Assembly: GCA_964522445.1 (NCBI GenBank)
Contig: CAZFUY010000136.1
Coordinates: 1 to 6,310, forward strand
DNA from: CAZFUY01 sp964522445
GTDB taxonomy: Bacteria; Pseudomonadota; Gammaproteobacteria; SZUA-229
DNA length: 6,310 bases
Reading direction: 5' to 3'
Below the pieces are notes generated by a model. It saw only the letters and a list, made by a program, of their open reading frames with translations, was not told the origin of the DNA and did not search any database. Of the stretch, positions 1 to 5,818 are shown one piece after another. The position numbers were made by a program, and so were the translations under genes. How positions within the stretch are numbered: position 1 is the first letter of the stretch; each line of letters opens with the position of its first letter.

Positions 1-12
1 GAGGGTATAAAT

Positions 13-126
13 ATGAGCTGTTGCGGTAGCTGTGGTGGTCAGGATACTGACCAAACTAACGATCAGGATAAAAACAAAGAGAAAGACCAGGAGACAAATC
101 AATCTCCAGAACAGGAAAAGAAATAA
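13..126 (+). CDS. Cys-rich 37-residue mini-protein of unknown function
   Basis: An ATG at 13 follows a GAGGG Shine-Dalgarno (1-5) with a 7-base spacer, and the frame ends at TAA 124-126. The product starts MSCCGSCGG, so three cysteines sit within the first seven residues. The rest is a charged, low-complexity tail rich in Asp, Glu, Gln, Lys and Asn with no hydrophobic core, so it is probably disordered. A terminator-like hairpin begins seven bases after the stop, which supports a real expressed gene. Short proteobacterial proteins with a CCGSC-type motif are known, but I know no established function for them. The clustered cysteines could bind a metal ion or undergo redox chemistry; that is inference. 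The gene is probably last in a + strand unit that begins outside the window. Confidence 0.7.
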   Translation: MSCCGSCGGQDTDQTNDQDKNKEKDQETNQSPEQEKK

Positions 127-132
127 TTTTAT

Positions 133-167
133 CTAATCAGGGGCTGATATCTTCAGCCCCTGATTAG
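133..167. terminator. Probable bidirectional intrinsic terminator
   Basis: The arms 133-147 and 153-167 are perfect 15-base inverted repeats (CTAATCAGGGGCTGA and its complement) around a five-base loop, TATCT. The stem has a GC-rich core. It sits between two convergent genes, 7 bases after the + strand stop at 126 and 22 bases after the minus-strand stop at 189. The T-tract is short on each side (TTTAAAA to the right; ATAAAATTATTT read on the minus strand). Use in both directions is likely but not certain. Confidence 0.85.
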
Positions 168-188
168 TTTAAAACTCAATCCCTTCAA

Positions 189-1085
189 TTAAAGTTCCTT
201 TATAATTTTTACTAAACTAGCCATCGAAGATTTGTAATGATCTTTCATGCGACTGCTTCCAATATCATTACGCAGTGTTCTAATATTCGCTTTAATATAT
301 TCTATTCGTGATTTTACAGATGACGACGCATTCTTATTTGCCTGAGTTAATTCATTTACTGCATTTTCAAGTGAATGAGTAATCTGTCTTATTTTCCAGC
401 CATCCTTTCTTGAACTGATTTTATTTTTAAGTGATTTAATATCTTTAATCAGTGCAGAAATTTTGTTTTTTGTAACTGAATTTGCAACCTGCATTGCCTC
501 ATCTAAATAATTAAGCACAGTATTTAATTCTTCAATAGCCTCCTTATCATCATAGCTAACAAATAAATCATGTTTTGCTATAAAAAGATGCATTTTTGCA
601 TCAAGAAGATATTTTAGTGTATCTTCAGTAACCGATAATTCTACATAGCTGTGAATAAGATGATCCGTTTCACGCTCAATCATCGAGGTTGCCTGATACC
701 AGAAGCGAGCCAGACTATATTCCTGTTGTTCCGAAGCCTTATTTATAGATTTTTTAAAACTGTCAATTTCAGAAGATAATTTAACTGCTTCTTTCCTGAC
801 TTTTTCAGTCATACTATTTTGCGATGCTTTATGCAACCATTCAGTTGCCGTTTTTAGTTTCTGTTGAGTCTTTAACAAATTACCTTTTTCATAACTTTCG
901 ATAGCACCCAGAAGATTTTCACGCGCTACTAGTAGCTCTTTTTTACTAATGGACAATGTTTTTATATTATTATCCTGTCGTGTCTTAATATTAACTTCTT
1001 CACCTGAGAAGGCAGGAAATGAAACAAAAGAAAATACAAGCATTATTAAAAATAAAGCATTTATTTTATATAATATGTGTTTCAT
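189..1085 (-). CDS. Secreted alpha-helical repeat protein, unknown function (possibly YfdX-like)
   Basis: This 298-residue protein starts at ATG 1085-1083 behind AAGGAAGA (1091-1098). It has a signal peptide with a basic start, a hydrophobic stretch at about residues 10-24 and an AFS|G cleavage site at 27/28, so it is predicted periplasmic. The mature part is highly charged and helical. Residues 51-114 and 160-223 align with each other: both start LL-A, carry L--A in the next turns, and end in an I-S-K-I pattern. Residues about 235-275 resemble the second half of that unit, so I read it as a diverged internal repeat. There are no cysteines and no catalytic motif. It is the last gene of the minus-strand cluster, 74 bases after the channel gene. 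Secreted helical YfdX proteins occur with proteases and ion transporters in bacterial heat-resistance islands, and the context and helical pattern suggest a relative. I cannot confirm that from sequence alone. A chaperone-like or envelope-binding role is inference. Confidence 0.8.
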   Translation of the reverse strand: MKHILYKINALFLIMLVFSFVSFPAFSGEEVNIKTRQDNNIKTLSISKKELLVARENLLGAIESYEKGNLLKTQQKLKTATEWLHKASQNSMTEKVRKEAVKLSSEIDSFKKSINKASEQQEYSLARFWYQATSMIERETDHLIHSYVELSVTEDTLKYLLDAKMHLFIAKHDLFVSYDDKEAIEELNTVLNYLDEAMQVANSVTKNKISALIKDIKSLKNKISSRKDGWKIRQITHSLENAVNELTQANKNASSSVKSRIEYIKANIRTLRNDIGSSRMKDHYKSSMASLVKIIKEL

Positions 1086-1159
1086 TTTATTCTTCCTTAT
1101 AAATATAATAATTAAAGGGGTGGCTTAATTTTTGATCTGACAGTTTGACCTTAGCTGCA

Positions 1160-1648
1160 TTATCTTAAATCCCAGTATCGCTGCATTTCAAAATACAGAA
1201 AAGAAGCTGTCCATGTAATAAGTACCAGCCCAGTTAGTGATTCAATTCCAGTCAAATATCGTAAATCACCGTGAGGTACAATGTCACCAAAACCTAAAGT
1301 AGTAAATGAAGTAAAAGAAAAATAAGCACAGTCCATTAGGCTGCCATTAAAATTCCCCTTTAAATAGCCCCAGCCTTCAGATTTATTCATAAAATAATAA
1401 GCCAGTGCAAATATCCATATTTCAATAGCGTGGGCAATTAACGCACTAAAAACACCAACAACTATTCTAAAACGATGTTTTATTTTCATCTTTGGTACAA
1501 AGACAGTAATACGAAATAAAAACTCATAATGAATAACAACTGCAATCGATACAATTAAGCTATTTAATAAGAATACAGCTATCATATTAATATCCGGCAT
1601 AAAATATTTGCGTATCGATTCAGTAGATTCCTTTCTAATATAAATCAC
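1160..1648 (-). CDS. Small potassium-channel-like membrane protein (Ion_trans_2 type)
   Basis: This is a 162-residue inner-membrane protein with three hydrophobic helices (about residues 23-40, 62-86 and 133-154) and a re-entrant pore loop at 108-125. The loop carries TTLGFGD at 116-122, a variant of the K+ selectivity filter TVGYGD. A HAIEIW segment (73-78), a G-E-L-G-L stretch at about 134-141 and a C-terminal EMQRYW fit a short single-pore channel family common in proteobacteria. It has no cytoplasmic RCK or nucleotide-binding domain, so gating is not evident; four subunits would be needed to form a pore. The longest frame begins with GTG at 1648 and has no clear Shine-Dalgarno. The ATG codons for residues 17 (1600) and 22 (1585) are plausible starts, and the latter keeps the first helix intact. 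The gene lies 54 bases after the protease gene and before the secreted helical protein, probably in one transcript. It may adjust K+ or membrane potential during stress. Confidence 0.85.
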   Translation of the reverse strand: MIYIRKESTESIRKYFMPDINMIAVFLLNSLIVSIAVVIHYEFLFRITVFVPKMKIKHRFRIVVGVFSALIAHAIEIWIFALAYYFMNKSEGWGYLKGNFNGSLMDCAYFSFTSFTTLGFGDIVPHGDLRYLTGIESLTGLVLITWTASFLYFEMQRYWDLR

Positions 1649-1702
1649 TTACCAATAGTTAGCCAGTAGTCATTTTAAGCATCCCTGCTATCCCAATCCA
1701 TT

Positions 1703-3172
1703 TTACCACCTTAATACAATATAACTTTGCATATCTCCTTTGCGAATTAATAATAGCACCTGTTTCTTATCCATACTTTGCTTAATCGCTCGCTTAAAAT
1801 CAGCCGCACTAGCAACAGTCCTACGATCAACCTGCAAAATAACAGTTCCACTTGAAATCCCTGACATTGCAGCAATAGAGCCCTGTTTTACTTCTGTTAC
1901 AATCACTCCTTCAGCAGGGTTTGTATTAAACTGTTTGGCCAGTTGAGGGGTTAGTGTTTGCACAGTTAAGCCTAGCTCATCTGCACTTTGTGCTGAACCC
2001 TGGGCAAGTAGTTTATCCTTATTAAGCTGACCAATAGTCACCATTAACTGTTTACGTTTTCCCTGTCGGAGAATTGTCAGCTCTTCTCGGCTACCCGGCA
2101 AAGTAAGTGACACGCGATTGCGAAACCCTCCTACATCTGTTACTTCTTTTCCTCTGTAAGCAACAATGATATCACCCTGTTTTAATCCCGCCTTCTCAGC
2201 CGGTGAATCTTCAGAAACCTGCGCAACAAGTATTCCCTTGCCAGGTTCTATATTAAAAGACGCTGCAAGATCAGAGGTAAGTTGCTGAATAACAATCCCC
2301 AGATAACCACGAGTCACTTCACCTTTTTCTATTAACTGATCAGCAATTACCTGAATCAAGTTACTTGGAATAGCAAAGCCCACGCCCATATTTCCACCAC
2401 TACGACTTAAAATAGCGGTATTCATTCCCACAACGTCTCCATCCAGATTAACCAGTGGTCCACCAGAATTTCCCGGATTAATTGCTGCATCAGTCTGGAT
2501 AAAATCTTCATAATCATTTATACCAACACTGGTGCGCCCTTTGGCACTAACCACTCCAACAGTTAACGTATGACTCAAACCAAAAGGATTACCAATAGCA
2601 ATAACCCACTCACCGACTTCCAGTTTTGATGAGTCAGCAAAGTTAATTTCAGAAAAACCATCCGCTTTAATTTCAATAACAGCAACATCAGATTGAGGAT
2701 CACGTCCTGTTACTTTTGCCTCAAATTCACGCCCACCCTGAAATCTTACACGGATTTTATCCGCATTTTGGACAACATGATTATTGGTAAGAATATAGGT
2801 TTTATTAGATAGAAAACCACTCTTCTTTGCAAAAACAAAACCTGATCCCTGAGACATGGAACGTTGTTCTGTCCGTGGTTTTCCTGAATGAGGCGTTTGT
2901 GGGATAGAAGGAAATCTATCACCAAAAAAACGCCTGAATAGATCATCATCAAAGGGAGAGCCATTACCAAAAGGTGATGAAAATTGTGTAACTGTTGGCT
3001 CTGATACTTTGCTCTCAACCTGAATAAAAACAACTGAAGGCGATACCTTTCTCGAAACCCAGGCAAATGCCTTACTGGTCTGACGTAAACTTTTTATACC
3101 ATTGTCCGTCGCCTGTACTGGCAAACTAATGAACAAAGAAATTATCATTAGATAAGACAGATATTTTTTCAT
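1703..3172 (-). CDS. degP: Do-family periplasmic serine protease (DegP/DegQ/MucD-like)
   Basis: This protein of 489 residues degrades or refolds misfolded proteins in the periplasm. A signal peptide (residues 1-21, ending VQA|T) is followed by a trypsin-like domain with the triad His132 (TNNHVV), Asp162 (SDVAVI) and Ser236 (in NPGNSGGPL). PDZ1 spans about 286-383, beginning GYLGI, and PDZ2 about 396-489, beginning LGLTVQ. Length and two PDZ domains match DegP, DegQ and MucD. The regulatory loop before GSGF contains DDDLFRRFFGDRFP, lacks cysteines, and looks more like DegQ or MucD than E. coli DegP. The frame is open 12 codons further upstream, but ATG 3172-3170 has CAGGAG at the right distance and starts a normal signal peptide, so I chose it. 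It lies 51 bases downstream of the YflT-like gene and is probably co-transcribed with it. Confidence 0.95.
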   Translation of the reverse strand: MKKYLSYLMIISLFISLPVQATDNGIKSLRQTSKAFAWVSRKVSPSVVFIQVESKVSEPTVTQFSSPFGNGSPFDDDLFRRFFGDRFPSIPQTPHSGKPRTEQRSMSQGSGFVFAKKSGFLSNKTYILTNNHVVQNADKIRVRFQGGREFEAKVTGRDPQSDVAVIEIKADGFSEINFADSSKLEVGEWVIAIGNPFGLSHTLTVGVVSAKGRTSVGINDYEDFIQTDAAINPGNSGGPLVNLDGDVVGMNTAILSRSGGNMGVGFAIPSNLIQVIADQLIEKGEVTRGYLGIVIQQLTSDLAASFNIEPGKGILVAQVSEDSPAEKAGLKQGDIIVAYRGKEVTDVGGFRNRVSLTLPGSREELTILRQGKRKQLMVTIGQLNKDKLLAQGSAQSADELGLTVQTLTPQLAKQFNTNPAEGVIVTEVKQGSIAAMSGISSGTVILQVDRRTVASAADFKRAIKQSMDKKQVLLLIRKGDMQSYIVLRW

Positions 3173-3179
3173 TAATTTT

Positions 3180-3185
3180 CTCCTG
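3180..3185 (-). promoter_or_regulatory. Ribosome binding site fixing the protease start
   Basis: Read on the minus strand this is CAGGAG, seven bases before ATG 3172-3170. The upstream in-frame ATG at 3208 would place this element inside the coding region and would put a charged extension in front of the signal peptide. The shorter start is therefore preferred. Confidence 0.85.
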
Positions 3186-3223
3186 TTATAAATTGATACT
3201 TTTGCCATAAATTTTTCAAAACT

Positions 3224-3709
3224 TTATGCTCGGTGTACGGTTACCTGTTGTGTTTCACCATGTAAAACTTTACAGGCACGTTCAACATCATCCTGATCGC
3301 CATGTACAAGTAATAAAATGTTTTCATCTATAATTTCCTGTTCATATTCATTTATATTTCCAACAGGAACACCAATAATAAAAAGCGCTCTACCCAACAA
3401 ACTTAAAGCATCATCAATAGCTGTTATCTGAGGGCTGTTATTTATAATTTCAACCATCTTTCCTGCTACTATTAATGAACCAAATTCAGGCTCTATAAAA
3501 AATTCTGAAACCGTTAACAAACTCCATAAATTGTTCCAGAATTTTTTCTGCTCTCCCAGATAATCTGTAATCTTATTCTCACTTTGAGAGTATTTAGCTA
3601 TTACAGATACATGCCGAAAATCACAGTTAACAGACTCTAACTCTTTAATAGCCTGCTCAACATTTTTAGTATTTGAATAAATGGAAATACAACTAATATT
3701 TTCTTTCAT
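3224..3709 (-). CDS. General stress protein 17M/YflT-like domain protein
   Basis: This is a 161-residue protein. Its N-terminal alpha/beta segment matches the YflT/general stress protein 17M pattern: a strand (ISIYSN), a helix with A-KEL at about 16-27, then a VSVIAK strand near residue 34. A middle WNNLWSLL region (about 58-65) leads to SLIVAG (about 78-83), and then SLLGRALFIIGVPVGNINEYE and a LLLVHGDQDDVERA strand-helix end the domain. In Bacillus this family belongs to the general stress regulon, but its biochemistry is not defined. Here the middle hydrophobic part is less glycine-rich than usual. There is no signal peptide; it may be peripheral to the membrane. The ATG at 3709 has no clear Shine-Dalgarno. 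It is the first gene of the minus stress cluster, directly downstream of the palindrome at 3793-3812. The family assignment comes from pattern memory. Confidence 0.75.
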   Translation of the reverse strand: MKENISCISIYSNTKNVEQAIKELESVNCDFRHVSVIAKYSQSENKITDYLGEQKKFWNNLWSLLTVSEFFIEPEFGSLIVAGKMVEIINNSPQITAIDDALSLLGRALFIIGVPVGNINEYEQEIIDENILLLVHGDQDDVERACKVLHGETQQVTVHRA

Positions 3710-3792
3710 TGTTTTTTAACTGCAGAAAATAGACACAGCTATCCCTCTGTCTGGTTTATTTTTAGATAGTCTGGTATGAAAACACAGAAATA

Positions 3793-3812
3793 GCTGTCAC
3801 TTGAGTGACAGC
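3793..3812. promoter_or_regulatory. Candidate operator, copy 1 (TGTCAC-N4-GTGACA)
   Basis: The sequence is a perfect inverted repeat of GCTGTCAC around TTGA. The core TGTCAC-N4-GTGACA (3795-3810) recurs upstream of cbpA. It lies about 85-115 bases upstream of the YflT-like start, in the direction of that operon, and has Crp/Fnr-type half-site spacing. On the minus strand a weak -10-like TATCTA lies at 3768-3763. Because it also follows the regulator's stop by 26 bases, it could double as a weak terminator, though the stem is modest and no good T-run follows. Confidence 0.6.
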
Positions 3813-3837
3813 CTTAAAAATATAAAGAAATGATAAT

Positions 3838-4590
3838 TTAGCTGGCTTTGCTTCTCTTTTCCAGATGATCATTTGTATCACTGGCATAGGATTTAAGCGC
3901 TTCGAGTTCTGTTACTTCTGTTTTAAAACTTCTCTTATGTAAAATCCCCTGCTTGCGCCAGTGCTGAAGATGTCGATTTACAACCTGTCGCACAGAGCCA
4001 ACCATACGCGCCAGAGATTCATCATGCAGATCATTAATGAGTTTTAATGAATATCCCTGATCTTTAGATTTTGCATGATGTGGCACAACATGACGCAATA
4101 TTAAACGCGCCAGCCTTGTCATGGTATCGTATAGAGCAAGATCGGTACTGAGGTCTTCCAGCTTTCGCATTTGCTCACCCAGATAAGGCAGAAAATTACG
4201 ATTAAACTCTGGGTGATGATCAATCCAGTCACGCGCATCTTTTATGGGAACAGAAATTAAGGAAACATCATCTATGGCAACAGGTGATACATCATGCGGT
4301 TTATTATTTAATAAGGTAACAACATCTATGCCATCACCCGGCCCCAGCAATGATAGAGTAATACTTTTACCTGTATTGGGATTTACACGAATCACTTCCA
4401 GTCGGCCTTCAATTAACAGATAAAAACGCTCCTTAAAAATAGCCGAATCCAGTTGCACTCCACGCCGCCATGTATCTCGCCGAAACAGGCTTAACATATC
4501 ATCCAGCACATCTTCAGCTAAACCAGAAAAGAGAGGTGTTTTATATAGAACATGCTTACAATGCGCATAGTAAAGTGGATCTCTTTTCAT
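3838..4590 (-). CDS. Crp/Fnr-family transcriptional regulator
   Basis: This protein has 250 residues. An N-terminal cNMP-type beta-barrel (about 18-120; note the FYLLIEGRLEVIRV strand pair and the LGPGDGIDVV turn) is followed by a long dimerisation helix (about 128-165) and a winged helix-turn-helix (about 184-222). Aligned with E. coli CRP, the recognition helix keeps R201 and R206 (CRP R180, R185) but has Q202 where CRP has E181. The pocket residues that hold cAMP in CRP (E72, R82, S83) are not conserved, since GELGLF..RS is replaced by GIDVVT..PHD. The N terminus has one cysteine (C11), so an Fnr-type iron-sulphur cluster is unlikely. The effector is unknown. A lysine/arginine- and serine-rich tail follows the wing. 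The gene is divergent from cbpA and upstream of the stress operon, and I infer that it regulates both through the shared palindrome. The Shine-Dalgarno at ATG 4590 is weak. Confidence 0.9.
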   Translation of the reverse strand: MKRDPLYYAHCKHVLYKTPLFSGLAEDVLDDMLSLFRRDTWRRGVQLDSAIFKERFYLLIEGRLEVIRVNPNTGKSITLSLLGPGDGIDVVTLLNNKPHDVSPVAIDDVSLISVPIKDARDWIDHHPEFNRNFLPYLGEQMRKLEDLSTDLALYDTMTRLARLILRHVVPHHAKSKDQGYSLKLINDLHDESLARMVGSVRQVVNRHLQHWRKQGILHKRSFKTEVTELEALKSYASDTNDHLEKRSKAS

Positions 4591-4673
4591 TGAACAATTG
4601 CCCCATTAATATTTAGACTTGCCATGATTGACTAACAATTAATACTCTAAAGTTTTAAGCCTTAATAATATAG

Positions 4674-4701
4674 ATTATATTGACAGGAAACAGCATTTTA
4701 A
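4674..4701 (-). promoter_or_regulatory. Predicted sigma70-type promoter of the regulator gene
   Basis: On the minus strand a perfect TATAAT lies at 4679-4674. It is preceded at a 16-base spacing by TTAAAA (4701-4696), which matches four of six -35 bases. Transcription would begin near 4667, giving a leader of about 75 bases before the ATG at 4590. The surroundings are very AT-rich, so chance matches are common. Confidence 0.4.
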
Positions 4702-4767
4702 GTTTCTATAAAATAATCTAAATAGAAATAATATTGTCTTAAATCAAATCATTTAAAAACATATAAA

Positions 4768-4795
4768 TGTCACACAGGTGACAGCCTGCCTGTCA
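4768..4795. promoter_or_regulatory. Candidate operator, copy 2, with an overlapping third half-site
   Basis: TGTCAC-ACAG-GTGACA (4768-4783) is the same palindrome as copy 1, and both copies continue as GCCT on the + strand. A third half-site, CTGTCA (4790-4795), forms a second inverted repeat with TGACAG at 4779-4784, spaced by five bases. The centre of the main palindrome (4775.5) is 87 bases before the cbpA ATG and about 30 bases before a -10-like TATCTT (4805-4810). That places it near -41.5 from a start around 4817, the class II activator position known for CRP. Confidence 0.6.
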
Positions 4796-4802
4796 GATAT
4801 TG

Positions 4803-4810
4803 TATATCTT
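4803..4810 (+). promoter_or_regulatory. Possible -10 region of the cbpA promoter
   Basis: TATATC (4803-4808) or the overlapping TATCTT (4805-4810) each match four of six bases of the -10 consensus. No good -35 lies upstream; the palindrome occupies that region instead, as at activator-dependent promoters. The leader to the ATG at 4863 would be about 45 bases. Confidence 0.35.
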
Positions 4811-4852
4811 ATTGTAAAAAGTATAACTTCTTTTAGTGGTGTGTTTTACAAC

Positions 4853-4856
4853 GGAG
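4853..4856 (+). promoter_or_regulatory. Ribosome binding site fixing the cbpA start
   Basis: GGAG is six bases before ATG 4863. The open frame extends nine codons upstream to a GTG at 4836, but that start would include this element in the coding region, and CbpA/DnaJ proteins begin right at the J-domain (MDFKDYY). Confidence 0.85.
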
Positions 4857-4862
4857 AAACGC

Positions 4863-5813
4863 ATGGATTTTAAAGACTATTATAAAATTATTGGTGTTGA
4901 TAAAAATGCCAGTCAGGATGAAATAAAACGAGCCTATCGAAAACTGGCACGAAAATATCATCCTGATGTAAGTAAAGAGTCCGATGCAGAAGAACGCTTC
5001 AAAGAAGTGGGGGAAGCCTATGAAGCTTTAAAAGATCCAGAAAAACGCGCAGCTTATGATCAACTGGGTGCTAACTGGAAAGCCGGGCAGGACTTTAACC
5101 CACCACCCGACTGGGATGCCGGATTTGAATTCAGTGGCGGCGGATTTACTGGTGGCAATGATGCAGATTACAGTGATTTTTTTGAATCCCTGTTTGGTCA
5201 TGGCTTTGGATCAGCACAGGCGGGACAACAACATGCAGGCTTTAATGTGCGGGGTGAAGACCATCACGCTAAAGTGCTTATTGATCTGGAAGATGCTTAT
5301 CAGGGCGCAACTCGCACTATTACCCTGCAAGCCCCTGAACTGGATAAAAAGGGTCATGTTATTAACAAACAGCGTACACTGAATGTGAAAATTCCCAAAG
5401 GGGTCAAACAGGGGCAGCGTATTCGACTAACAGGTCAGGGTTCTTCTGGAATGGGATCTGCTCCCGCAGGCGATCTGTACCTTGAAATAAACTTCAAGCC
5501 CCACAGTCTTTACCATGTGGATGGCCATGATGTTTATCTTAATTTACCTCTGACTCCCTGGGAAGCCGCGTTGGGTGCAACAGTAAAAGTACCCACACCA
5601 GATGGCCCTGTAGATCTCAAAATTACTGCAGGTACACCTAATGGCAGAAAAATGCGCTTAAAAGGAAGAGGCATTCCTGCCCGCAATCCCGGTGACCTCT
5701 ATGTTGTACCTCAAATCACCCTGCCCCCTGCCGATACTGACGCAGCAAAAAGCCTGTACCGTAAAATGGAACAGGAACTGGCCTATAACCCACGTAGTGC
5801 ATTGGGAGTGTAA
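4863..5813 (+). CDS. cbpA: Curved DNA-binding protein CbpA, DnaJ-class Hsp40 co-chaperone
   Basis: This protein of 316 residues stimulates the ATPase of DnaK and delivers unfolded substrates; E. coli CbpA also binds curved DNA in the nucleoid. The J-domain (about 1-70) carries HPD at 33-35, the DnaK contact, in KYHPDVSKE. A Gly/Phe-rich linker follows (about 75-125, with SGGGFTGG and GHGFG). Two beta-rich C-terminal domains span about 130-300, with LNVKIPKGVKQGQRIRLTGQG and PLTPWEAALGATVKVPTP. The CxxCxGxG zinc repeats of DnaJ are absent, as expected for CbpA. Length is close to E. coli CbpA (306). The next gene encodes its modulator CbpM, five bases downstream. Control by the divergent Crp-family regulator is inferred from the upstream palindrome. 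Confidence 0.95.
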   Translation: MDFKDYYKIIGVDKNASQDEIKRAYRKLARKYHPDVSKESDAEERFKEVGEAYEALKDPEKRAAYDQLGANWKAGQDFNPPPDWDAGFEFSGGGFTGGNDADYSDFFESLFGHGFGSAQAGQQHAGFNVRGEDHHAKVLIDLEDAYQGATRTITLQAPELDKKGHVINKQRTLNVKIPKGVKQGQRIRLTGQGSSGMGSAPAGDLYLEINFKPHSLYHVDGHDVYLNLPLTPWEAALGATVKVPTPDGPVDLKITAGTPNGRKMRLKGRGIPARNPGDLYVVPQITLPPADTDAAKSLYRKMEQELAYNPRSALGV

Positions 5814-5818
5814 AGAAT

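Noticed and set aside
1740..1946. 68-codon open frame on the + strand
   Set aside because: It lies antisense inside the PDZ2 region of the protease gene, and its product has no recognisable features.
2746..3066. 106-codon minus-strand frame inside the protease gene
   Set aside because: It is a shifted frame of the protease coding sequence, whose real frame carries the signal peptide and catalytic motifs.
3731..3752. Imperfect dyad AGACACAG / CTCTGTCT in the leader of the YflT-like gene
   Set aside because: Arms are imperfect and weak, and it does not cover the ribosome site, so a regulatory hairpin is not supported.
3749..3775. Direct repeat GTCTGGT at 3749 and 3769, 20 bases apart
   Set aside because: Seven bases repeated once is too little to claim a binding site, and it does not recur near cbpA.
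3793..3812. Intrinsic terminator of the regulator gene
   Set aside because: The hairpin has a two- to four-base loop and is followed on the minus strand by CTATTTCTG rather than a T-run. The same palindrome occurs upstream of cbpA where no transcript ends, so operator is the better primary reading; a minor terminator role is not excluded.
4680..4712. TTGACA (4680-4685) with TATAAA (4707-4712) as a + strand promoter for cbpA
   Set aside because: The -35 match is perfect, but the spacer is 21 bases, too long for sigma70, and no good -10 lies at 16-18 bases.
4703..4728. Inverted repeat TTTCTAT/ATAGAAA with a 12-base loop
   Set aside because: All-but-one AT arms of seven bases in very AT-rich intergenic DNA are expected by chance.
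5056..5382. 108-codon + strand frame inside cbpA
   Set aside because: It is an out-of-frame shadow of cbpA; the cbpA frame has conserved domains throughout.
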